From the NCBI GenBank assembly GCA_003526375.1, contig DPDG01000006.1, forward strand, positions 1 through 64,000: a stretch of DNA of 64,000 nucleotides. Reading direction: 5' to 3'. The position numbers were made by a program, and so were the translations under genes. The notes below the pieces were generated by a model. The model saw only the letters and a list, made by a program, of their open reading frames with translations. It was not told where the DNA came from and did no database searches. The DNA comes from Lentisphaeria bacterium. Lineage in GTDB: Bacteria; Verrucomicrobiota; Lentisphaeria; Victivallales; UBA1829. Shown piece by piece: positions 51,936 to 59,846 of this stretch. The stretch's first letter is position 1; every line of letters begins with the position of its first letter.

Positions 51936-52994
51936 GTGGGTCTCATGGAAATTACAGTGGCGCAGAAAAAGAAAAAGTTGCAAATGATTGCGAACCGGAA
52001 CGGAGTTTCCCTGTCTACGGTCTACCGGATTCAGCGTGGAGACGGCAGTCAGAGAAATCCGAAGTTCCAGACTGTAAAGCAGGAGCTTCGTCTTTTGGAG
52101 GAACACCGGGAGGGAATTCCCGGAGCTCCGGTCATGATGGTTACTGAGAATGCCTTGTCCTCTCATGCGCTGGAGTTTTATGAACAGATGAAACATCTCT
52201 GCATGGAGCGGAAGATTGAACTGGTGCTGACTTTGGAGAAATCCGTAAAGGATGATTTGAGGAGGCGCTGCTTTGCGGGGATCATCACCCTGACGCCGAT
52301 TTCCGTTCCGGATGAGATACCCGTTGTTTACCTGAACCGCCGTTCCCCGTCCGGCAGGGAGTCTTCCGTATGCGTGGACGGAATGATGAATTGGACGAAA
52401 ATGCTGATTCATCTGAAGAGGCACGGGGCAAAGAGAGTCGGCATCTTTCACGGCGTTTCCCAGAGGAATGTTCAATATTACCTGACTGCGGGAATCATGT
52501 CCGGTGAAGTGCTTCTGAATCTGGCGGGGCTGCCTTCCGATCCTGAACTGGTCTGTCCCGTCACTCTTTCGCCGGAAACCCATGCGGAGGGATTGAAGCA
52601 GGCGGCGGATTATTTCTGTTCGCTGAAAAAACTTCCCGATACCCTGCTGGTCAATTCCGATTTTTACATTCCGAAGATGAGCCGCCGTTTTCAGGAGCAC
52701 GGCATCCGTGTGCCGGAAGACCTGCTGATTGCCGGAGTCCACAGTTATTTGCAATCCGTTCCTTCCGCTTCGCATCCGACCGCTTATACTTTGATGGAGG
52801 AATACCATGAAATGGAGTCCTGTCCCTGCATTTGCGGTGTTCATTGTTTTCATGAAATGACGGAAGCCGCTCTCGATCTTCTGCTGGAAAAGATCAATCG
52901 GGCGGATTCCATTCCGAGACAGGTCTGTTTCAGTCTGAAAATACAGGATTACCGTTTTGAAAAAGGAGAAATGAAAAATGAAACGCCAAAATAG
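51936..52994 (+). CDS. LacI-family transcriptional regulator
   Basis: A 352-residue regulator. The N-terminal HTH (about 14-35, MIANRNGVSLSTVYRIQRG) is of the LacI type but divergent in the hinge. The sensor domain (about 65-340) contains FAGIITLTPISVP, GAKRVGIFHG, DTLLVNSDFYIPKMSRRFQEHGIRVPEDLLIAGV and LDLLLEKINR. The start may be GTG at 51936 (four to five bases after AAAGG) or ATG at 51945. It heads a three-gene cassette with a pseudopilin (14-base gap) and a giant secreted hydrolase, and probably binds the palindrome at 51834-51851. Confidence 0.85.
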   Translation: MGLMEITVAQKKKKLQMIANRNGVSLSTVYRIQRGDGSQRNPKFQTVKQELRLLEEHREGIPGAPVMMVTENALSSHALEFYEQMKHLCMERKIELVLTLEKSVKDDLRRRCFAGIITLTPISVPDEIPVVYLNRRSPSGRESSVCVDGMMNWTKMLIHLKRHGAKRVGIFHGVSQRNVQYYLTAGIMSGEVLLNLAGLPSDPELVCPVTLSPETHAEGLKQAADYFCSLKKLPDTLLVNSDFYIPKMSRRFQEHGIRVPEDLLIAGVHSYLQSVPSASHPTAYTLMEEYHEMESCPCICGVHCFHEMTEAALDLLLEKINRADSIPRQVCFSLKIQDYRFEKGEMKNETPK

Positions 52995-53008
52995 CAAGGA
53001 GAAAGAAA

Positions 53009-53770
53009 ATGGGCAGGAATAAACGGATTTTTACATTAATCGAGTTACTGGTCGTAATTGCGATCATCGCGATTCTGGCAGGGATGCTTCTGCCGGCGTT
53101 GAACAGCGCCCGCGAGAAGGCACGCACGATTTCATGCACCAATAATATGAAACAGCTGGGACTTGCCATGGGGATGTATACTTCCCAGTATGAAGATTAT
53201 TTCCCCCATACAGGAGTTTATACAATCAGCGGAACAGTGTGCTATCCGATGAGTGTTCTGGCGTATTCAACCGGTCTGGGAGGGAAGGCTTTCATCTGTC
53301 CGTCTTTCCGGATCACCAAGAGCTCTGATACCACGATTCAGAAGATACAATCCTTTTCACCTCAATATCTCGGAGAGAAAATGACGAACGGTGCAAGTGA
53401 AATGACCTATGTGCATTATGGAATCAACCGCATCACCTATAACGCCGGACTGGGAGTCACGGGGAAAGTCACCCGGGTGAAGATGCCTTCCCGTTACCTG
53501 AATATGGGAGAGTCGGCATTCTATACGAATCGGGACAGAGGTTTTGCGATTCTTGCCGAAAACTATTTTGAAGGGGCATGGGGGCTGGTCGACATCCGTC
53601 ACAACACTTCTTCCAACGTTCTTTTTGCCGACGGGCATGTGAACGGGCTCAATACGAATATGAAGATTACGCGTTACGTTTACAACACTTCGCTCAATCC
53701 TTACAGGAGCGCGGCTTTTACGGGAAACAGCACCGTCGGGCTCTGGAATGCGGCATTGACGAAATTTTAA
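53009..53770 (+). CDS. pseudopilin-like protein with H-X9-DG motif
   Basis: A 253-residue protein with a seven-residue basic leader, then FTLIELLVVIAIIAILAGML, a prepilin-type helix with Glu at mature position +5. The residue before Phe8 is Ile, not Gly. SAREKARTISCTNNMKQLG follows, the shared stalk of this family, and H-x9-DG (RHNTSSNVLFADG) lies near residue 200. AAGGAGAAAGAAA precedes the ATG. It sits between the regulator and the secreted hydrolase in the third cassette. Confidence 0.9.
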   Translation: MGRNKRIFTLIELLVVIAIIAILAGMLLPALNSAREKARTISCTNNMKQLGLAMGMYTSQYEDYFPHTGVYTISGTVCYPMSVLAYSTGLGGKAFICPSFRITKSSDTTIQKIQSFSPQYLGEKMTNGASEMTYVHYGINRITYNAGLGVTGKVTRVKMPSRYLNMGESAFYTNRDRGFAILAENYFEGAWGLVDIRHNTSSNVLFADGHVNGLNTNMKITRYVYNTSLNPYRSAAFTGNSTVGLWNAALTKF

Positions 53771-53789
53771 TGAAACAGAGGTGGATGAT

Positions 53790-56700
53790 ATGAAAAAAGA
53801 ATGGATTCTTGGAGCGCTTGTCATTGCCGGAGGAACACTTCATGCCGCGCAGACACTTTCATTGACATTTGACAGGGAAAAGACGATGGAGCTTGAAGGC
53901 AGAGAGTATCGGATCCCGGCAGGCAGAGACGGATTTCTTGAAGTCGGGAAGACAGGTTTGTCGCTTCCGGCGCAATCACTGCTCGGAGAGCAGGGCACGG
54001 TCCTGTTCCAGTTCAAACTGCTGGCGCCGTCCGGGGAGAAGATGAATCCCCGCTATGTTCTGACTCTCCGCTGCAAGTCGCGGATGAGTGCCGGACTGTA
54101 TATCATCGAAGGCCCGAAGCACTTCCGCTTCTCTTTTGGCGACCGCACCGGGCAGATCTATCATGTGATGAAGGAGGAATTCAAATACGGGCAGCTCTAC
54201 CATGCGGGAATTGCGTGGGACGGTTCCAGAGTCCGTTTTTATCTGGACGGCAAGCTTGTCGGTGATGATAAGCAGCCGGTCAGGATGGAGAAAATCTCCA
54301 TGCTGAATCTGGGACCTTACCGCGACGGGTGGATGGCGCCGAAACCCTGGGGAAACGATGTGTTCATAAAAAGTGTCAGGACATTCAATACGATGCTGAC
54401 TTCGCAGGAGGTTGCAAAAGAAAGCGGAGTGGTCCTGAAATCTGCAGGAGAAGCTGCTCCGCCGCTTCTGACTGTGCCGTTGAATCCGGAAAAGGCGCCG
54501 GTCATAAACGGCGAGCTCACGGAAACATTCTGGCGGTATGGCGCTTCGCTTCCCGTATTGACAAATCTCGGAAAACCGCTTGAAAGCTTTCAGGCACCTC
54601 AGGGGAAATTCCTGCTTTCTTATGACGCCAAGAATCTGTACGTCGGTTTTTCCTATCATATTCCAGCCGGAAATCCGGTCAATGCGGGCAGCCTGCGCAC
54701 GAAGGATTCGGAACCGGAAGTGTGGGGAACGGAATCCTTTGAACTGTATCTGTTCGTCAACGGCAATCTGTACCGGTTTGCCGGAAATGCGGCGGGCGGC
54801 TATACGGAATGGAAAAACAACGGTGTGGAGTGGAACGGGAAATGGGATTATCGTTCCCAGGTCAAGATGCTGATCGACAACAGTTCCGTATGGCAGGGGG
54901 AGGCGGCAATCCCGTGGAAGACGCTGGAGTTGAACGGGGTGCCGGAGAAGCCGGTGGCTTTCAACTTCTGCCGTACATGGTGTCTGCCGGACTATTCCGG
55001 CGCGACCTCCCTGATCGGGGGGAAAGGCTATTCCCGCAAGGAGGACTTCGTCACTCTGGCTTTCGGCAGAAATATTCCCGCTGTGCAGGTCATGGAACAG
55101 AACAATCCCGGCAAGGGAGCGTTCCGCCAGAAGGTAAGTATCGCTTCCCCTGCCGGTCAGGAGGCAGCTTATGAGGTTGCATTGTTGAATCAGGACGGTT
55201 CCTCCGAGCCGTTTACGGTCATCGAAAAGAAAATAAAGCTCAACGGAGGAATTCCCCGGGAGATTGAACTGGATGCAAAGATCACTACTTCCGCGTATGA
55301 TGCAATCCGTTATACGCTGAAACAGGGAAACAGGGTTGTCGCCCGCAATATGGTTCCTTTCAAGTTGAACGAAGTGTATCTGGATGCCAGGCCGCGTTTC
55401 CTTTCGGGAAAGGTGGAAGTTGATATTCAGACCGGACTGCTTGCCGCAAAATTCGGGGCGGACTGTTCCCCCGCCCTCGTTCTGAAAAATGCTTCGGGCA
55501 GGGAGATTTACCGGAACAAGGTGACTGCGGATGCGATGACGGTTCCGTTCAGCCGGAAGAACCCGCCGGGAAATTATACTGCGGAAATCATCGGACGCGA
55601 CGGCAGTGTATTGTCTTCGCTTTCGATTCATTTTCCCGGAATCGGCAAATGGGCGGAAATGGAGTTCGACAAAACGGTGATCCTGCCTCCTTTCACTCCG
55701 CTCAAAGTGAATGGAACGGATTACAGTATGTGGGGACGCACTTACTCCTATGAGAATTCGCTTTTCCCATGCCGGATTCAATCGCAGGGCGTTGAACTGT
55801 TGAGTGCGCCCTGTGAAATCGTGGCGAACGGCAGAGCGGTCGGAAACGGAAAAACGGAACCGGTAAGCGCGGAGGCGTATCGCGCGGAGTTCAAGGGGAG
55901 CGCGGGAAATCAGGATTGCAGCGTTACGGCGGATTCCTGGGTGGAATATGACGGCGTGGCTTACAGCAAGTTTACGGTTCAGGCGGAAAAAGACCTGAAG
56001 AACCTGAAGCTGCGTTTCACCCTGCCGGCGGAGCTTGTAAAATACCTGCACACCAGCGAGGGCGGTTTCTGGGGGGCGAAGCTGACAAAACCGGTGAAGG
56101 ACGGCAGAACGGTGTTCCGCTTTTACCCGATGGTATGGGTCGGGATGGAAGATAAAGGCATCTGTTTCTTCACGGAAACGCGAAGCGGCTGGACTGTTCC
56201 CGCAAGAGAAACCTACAGTATTATGAAAAAGGACGGCAAGGCTGTTCTGGAAGTGGCGATGCGTAAAGAACTCAAAGCCGGTGAAAAATTTGAGTTCGAG
56301 TTCGGCTTCATCGCCACGCCGGTGAAACCGCTGCCTGGGAATTATCCGCTGAATATCCTCGGGGATTCCCATTGCCCCCTGATGCGCCGTCCCGGGCGAA
56401 CGCCGGTTAATTCCCTGTTCATCGGCTCGGCGCCGTATCCGAACGAGATTTCCAGTTATTTCTGTGATTTGCCGAATGAAAAGGAGTCTCCGGCTGTCGC
56501 TCCGGTCACGCAACTGTTGAAACGCCGCGATGCCGCCGGAAACAAGATGGTGGTTTATATGGATGCGCGCTATCTCTCGGACGAGTATCCGGAAATGGCG
56601 GCATTCAAGGATGAGTGGAAATTCTCGCCGGAACGTACATTGAACTACACACGCGACGGCAGGAAATATATGCTGTATGACTGTTGCCCCGTCACGGGCG

Positions 56701-57668
56701 CAAGCGCATTTTTCCACATGCACCAGAAACGTTTCCTGGAGCGTTTCAAGGCGGATGGCATTTACTATGATTTCGGGACATTCGGCATTTGCAGCAATCC
56801 GCTCCACGGATGCCGGGAGCGTTATCCGATTCTTGCAATGCGCGAATTCTACCGCCGTACGGCACTGGTTCAGTACCAGAGCGGAATCAGGGAGCCTCTG
56901 ATTGTTCTTCACAATACGGACAGCGTGCAGATTCCGGCGATAACATTTGCCACCCACCTGTTCAACGGAGAGCATATCCGGCAGTCCAGCAGCACCATCA
57001 TGCACAACGGCAAAGACATTCAGGATACCTATTCCATAGAAATGTTCGCCAGTGAACTCGGTTCCATGCCGTTCGGCTTGACCAATGCGGTGTACCAGTC
57101 GAACGATGTCCTGCTTCCGCAGTTCGGCGGCGGAAAGGAGGAACCGGAACTTTATAAATTCCGCATCACGCAGGCGTTCCTTGCCGGCACCCTGCCGCAC
57201 AACACGATTGTCGCCCAGTCGCGCTGTCATTACGGCATACTGGACAAAATTGTGCGCATTTACGATGCTTTCCGCGTGCCGGAAGCCGGATTCATCGGCT
57301 ACTGGAATTCTCCCGCCACAGTAAAAGGCGCGGAAAATATCTACGTGAGTGTTTATAAACACCCTTCGGAAAAGAAGGCGCTTGCCGTGATATCGCATAT
57401 CGGCAAGGCGCATGAGAACCAGAAATTTGAAGTCGTATTCAATTCGGGATTACTGGGATTTACTCCGCAGAAGGCGGTTGATAAAATGACCGCTCCTGAT
57501 CCGGAATATGGCGAACTTTACAGAATACAGGCGAAAAACCGGGTTCCCCGTGACCGGGCTCCGTTAAAACTCGGGGATTTCGGTTCCAAAGTTGACGGTA
57601 TCAGGGACGGAAGCCTGAAAATGAGCCTGAAATATCATACATTCGCCTTGGTGGAGCTGAGCGAGTAA
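53790..57668 (+). CDS. secreted multidomain glycan-degrading protein (LamG, CBM9-like, DUF6067-like)
   Basis: A 1292-residue protein with a signal peptide (about 1-19). A LamG-like domain spans about 25-200 (FYLDGKLVGDDKQP). A CBM9-like sugar-binding domain spans about 230-400 (APVINGELTETFWRYG, YDAKNLYVGFSY, WGTESFELYLFV). Beta-sandwich linkers reach about 620. A C-terminal part with a DUF6067/GH123-like layout includes a barrel region (GIYYDFGTFG, HGCRERYPILAMREFYRRT). The ATG at 53790 follows GAGGTGG; the GTG at 53781 is less likely. It is presumably an extracellular glycosidase, last in its cassette, but catalytic residues cannot be assigned with confidence. Confidence 0.75.
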   Translation: MKKEWILGALVIAGGTLHAAQTLSLTFDREKTMELEGREYRIPAGRDGFLEVGKTGLSLPAQSLLGEQGTVLFQFKLLAPSGEKMNPRYVLTLRCKSRMSAGLYIIEGPKHFRFSFGDRTGQIYHVMKEEFKYGQLYHAGIAWDGSRVRFYLDGKLVGDDKQPVRMEKISMLNLGPYRDGWMAPKPWGNDVFIKSVRTFNTMLTSQEVAKESGVVLKSAGEAAPPLLTVPLNPEKAPVINGELTETFWRYGASLPVLTNLGKPLESFQAPQGKFLLSYDAKNLYVGFSYHIPAGNPVNAGSLRTKDSEPEVWGTESFELYLFVNGNLYRFAGNAAGGYTEWKNNGVEWNGKWDYRSQVKMLIDNSSVWQGEAAIPWKTLELNGVPEKPVAFNFCRTWCLPDYSGATSLIGGKGYSRKEDFVTLAFGRNIPAVQVMEQNNPGKGAFRQKVSIASPAGQEAAYEVALLNQDGSSEPFTVIEKKIKLNGGIPREIELDAKITTSAYDAIRYTLKQGNRVVARNMVPFKLNEVYLDARPRFLSGKVEVDIQTGLLAAKFGADCSPALVLKNASGREIYRNKVTADAMTVPFSRKNPPGNYTAEIIGRDGSVLSSLSIHFPGIGKWAEMEFDKTVILPPFTPLKVNGTDYSMWGRTYSYENSLFPCRIQSQGVELLSAPCEIVANGRAVGNGKTEPVSAEAYRAEFKGSAGNQDCSVTADSWVEYDGVAYSKFTVQAEKDLKNLKLRFTLPAELVKYLHTSEGGFWGAKLTKPVKDGRTVFRFYPMVWVGMEDKGICFFTETRSGWTVPARETYSIMKKDGKAVLEVAMRKELKAGEKFEFEFGFIATPVKPLPGNYPLNILGDSHCPLMRRPGRTPVNSLFIGSAPYPNEISSYFCDLPNEKESPAVAPVTQLLKRRDAAGNKMVVYMDARYLSDEYPEMAAFKDEWKFSPERTLNYTRDGRKYMLYDCCPVTGASAFFHMHQKRFLERFKADGIYYDFGTFGICSNPLHGCRERYPILAMREFYRRTALVQYQSGIREPLIVLHNTDSVQIPAITFATHLFNGEHIRQSSSTIMHNGKDIQDTYSIEMFASELGSMPFGLTNAVYQSNDVLLPQFGGGKEEPELYKFRITQAFLAGTLPHNTIVAQSRCHYGILDKIVRIYDAFRVPEAGFIGYWNSPATVKGAENIYVSVYKHPSEKKALAVISHIGKAHENQKFEVVFNSGLLGFTPQKAVDKMTAPDPEYGELYRIQAKNRVPRDRAPLKLGDFGSKVDGIRDGSLKMSLKYHTFALVELSE

Positions 57669-57688
57669 TAAGAGGGGCAAAACGATCA

Positions 57689-57718
57689 CAGGACTGCCGG
57701 ATCACTCCGGCAGTCCTG
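57689..57718. terminator. convergent hairpin terminator
   Basis: CAGGACTGCCGGA and TCCGGCAGTCCTG form a perfect 13-base stem with a four-base loop between the convergent ends of the large hydrolase gene and the radical SAM gene. Confidence 0.75.
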
Positions 57719-57738
57719 ATCATGTCCGATCTGCAGAA

Positions 57739-58632
57739 TCAGCAGATGTTGCCGAGATAGACGTTCGGAAATTTCCGGTCGACGAGGGCATGGTTCTGAA
57801 TTTTATAAAGCAGTTCAAGCGGAGTGCGGGGGCTTGCCGAATATTTGTAATCCGGGTGATATGCCGTGAAATGCAGCGGCGTATCGATTCCGAGTTTCGT
57901 TTCGACCCAGTCCAGATAATCGTCGATCATCTGATCGGCATCATTTTTGCCGGGAATGACCAGATAGGTCAGCTCAACATGCCCCCCGATCTCGTTCTTA
58001 TAAAATTCAACGGCGTCTGTGACAGGTTTCAGGGAGCCTCCGCACATCTCCCTGTAATACTCCTCAGAAAAACCTTTGATATCAATATTTGCGGCATCCA
58101 TGAGAGGGTAGATCTCCTTTGCCGCCTCCCGGTTGATATAGGCGTTGGATACGAGAACGGTCTTGAGCCCGATCTCATGCGCGGCATTTGCGGCGTCGAT
58201 CACGTATTCCCCGAAAACAGTCGGTTCGTTATAAGTGAAAGAGAGCGAGGCGCAGCCGTGGCGTTTCGCCAGTTCCGCAATCTGGCGGGACTCGAAATAG
58301 CGGTAGGTCAGACGCTCCTGATAGGCGGCGCGGGAGAGGTGGTGATTCTGGCAGAAGACGCATTTCAGATTGCATCCGAGCGTCCCGATGGAAAAGGTCC
58401 CCGTCCGTGGCAGAAAATGGCGCAGCGGCTTCTTCTCGATCGGGTCAATCTGAAGCGCCACCGGATAGCCGTAAGCTTGCGAAACCAGCTCCCCGCCGCG
58501 GTTCAGCCGGACTGCACATACTCCCGCTCCTCCGTCCGGAATCAGGCATCTTCTCGGGCAGAGCAGACATCTTGTTTTGGAATCTTCCTCTTTTTCCCAC
58601 CATTTGGCGGCATGAACTTTCAACTGCATCAT
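57739..58632 (-). CDS. AmmeMemoRadiSam-type radical SAM protein, C-terminally short
   Basis: A 297-residue radical SAM protein. CxxxCxxC is Cys87, Cys91, Cys94 (GCNLKCVFCQN) and binds the 4Fe-4S cluster. An N-terminal Cys-rich region (CLLCPRRCLIP..GVC) and FTYNEPTVFGEY match the AmrS/PflA-like group. The protein stops at VYLGNIC, where relatives continue for about 35-40 residues with a further Cys pair, so it appears truncated by a normal stop just before the terminator. The partner genes AMMECR1 and Memo are not in the window. It follows the HlyD-like gene by 16 bases. Confidence 0.8.
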   Translation of the reverse strand: MMQLKVHAAKWWEKEEDSKTRCLLCPRRCLIPDGGAGVCAVRLNRGGELVSQAYGYPVALQIDPIEKKPLRHFLPRTGTFSIGTLGCNLKCVFCQNHHLSRAAYQERLTYRYFESRQIAELAKRHGCASLSFTYNEPTVFGEYVIDAANAAHEIGLKTVLVSNAYINREAAKEIYPLMDAANIDIKGFSEEYYREMCGGSLKPVTDAVEFYKNEIGGHVELTYLVIPGKNDADQMIDDYLDWVETKLGIDTPLHFTAYHPDYKYSASPRTPLELLYKIQNHALVDRKFPNVYLGNIC

Positions 58633-58648
58633 ATTCCTCTGTCAAACT

Positions 58649-59827
58649 CTATTTCTGTTCTTTTTCCGCGGACTGGCGTTCCGCTTCGTAACGCCGCCGC
58701 ATCGCCTCGCGTTTTCTGCCGGCATCGAAATCTTCGTCGCTCATGTTCAGCAACGCAAACATGGCGGGCTGTTTCCCCGTGACGATGGCAAGTTCCACAC
58801 CGGAGCCGTATTTCAGGACATAGCCCTCCGGATCAAGCTCGACCTCAACCGGATACAGGGTTGTGGCTGTCTGCTGTGCCGACTGAAGCGGAATATCGCC
58901 GATCCACTTGACCACGCCGGTGAAATTGCCGTATTGAAGCTTGTTGTAAACATCGCTGGTGACCCGCACCCGCTGTCCCGGCTTGACTTTGCGCACGACT
59001 CTGGCATCCACTCTGGCAATCGCGCGGATCCGGTTGCCGGAGGCGATCTTCGCGGCGACCTTGCCGCGCTCGACATACCATGTGTTCTTGCAGTCCAGCT
59101 CGACAAGACGACCTGTCGCGGGAGCCACGAGTTTGCATTCGTCGATCTGTTTCTGCAGAAATGCCAGTTCGGCTTTCTTGCCTTCCAGTTTGGCGGCGAC
59201 CAGCCCGACGTCACGTTTCGCCTTTTCAATATACTGCTGTCCGAGCCCTTCGTCAACCCTTCTTGCATTTTCTTTCGCGCGGGCGAGTTCGGCTTCGCTG
59301 GCAATGGCTTCCAGTTCCGCTTTTTCAAATTCGATTTTGGAGATGGCACTGACCAGTTGGAGCTTCTTGGAACGGTCAAGACGGTCACGTGCGCGTTCGA
59401 CCTTTTCCTGACACTCTTTCAGATTCGTTTTGGAATACCAGAGCTCCTTCGGCAGAGGTTCTTTTTCGAGGATGCGCAGCTCCGCTTTTTTGACTTCGAG
59501 TTCTGCCGCCAGTTCTCTGACCGCCGCATCCGCCGTGATTGCAGCGGCTTCATAGGCGCGGGAGTCAAGTTCCGCAATCACTTCCCCCTCTTTGACGTCG
59601 TCGCCGGTCCGGAAGTTGAATTTCTTGACATGGGCGTCCACATGCCCCACGAGCTCGAAGGTGTGTTCGGGGATAATGACGCCGTCCGCATAGATGGTAT
59701 CTTCGATCTCGAACAGGAACAGCGAGAGCAGCGCGGCGAGGATCGCCACGGCTCCCACGATTGTAAGGATGATGAATACCCTGATTTTCGCACGCAGATT
59801 TGAATTCCGGTTTCCGCTTTTAGACAT
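58649..59827 (-). CDS. HlyD-family periplasmic adaptor protein
   Basis: A 392-residue membrane-fusion protein. It has one anchor helix (about 18-40), a lipoyl half (GDDVKEGEVIAELDS), a long coiled-coil hairpin (about 85-235), the second lipoyl half (CKLVAPATGRLVEL), then beta-barrel segments (VKPGQRVRVTSDVY) and a charged C-terminus. It would link an inner-membrane transporter to an outer-membrane partner. It is encoded 19 bases after the ABC exporter gene, which is the likely partner. No outer-membrane factor is adjacent. Confidence 0.87.
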   Translation of the reverse strand: MSKSGNRNSNLRAKIRVFIILTIVGAVAILAALLSLFLFEIEDTIYADGVIIPEHTFELVGHVDAHVKKFNFRTGDDVKEGEVIAELDSRAYEAAAITADAAVRELAAELEVKKAELRILEKEPLPKELWYSKTNLKECQEKVERARDRLDRSKKLQLVSAISKIEFEKAELEAIASEAELARAKENARRVDEGLGQQYIEKAKRDVGLVAAKLEGKKAELAFLQKQIDECKLVAPATGRLVELDCKNTWYVERGKVAAKIASGNRIRAIARVDARVVRKVKPGQRVRVTSDVYNKLQYGNFTGVVKWIGDIPLQSAQQTATTLYPVEVELDPEGYVLKYGSGVELAIVTGKQPAMFALLNMSDEDFDAGRKREAMRRRYEAERQSAEKEQK

Positions 59828-59846
59828 GAATGATCTCCCGTATGGA

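Noticed and set aside
53976..57413. A 1145-codon open frame antisense to the large secreted hydrolase
   Set aside because: It has no binding site or recognisable domain and mirrors the codon pattern of the opposite strand, which carries a signal peptide and clear LamG/CBM9-like motifs.
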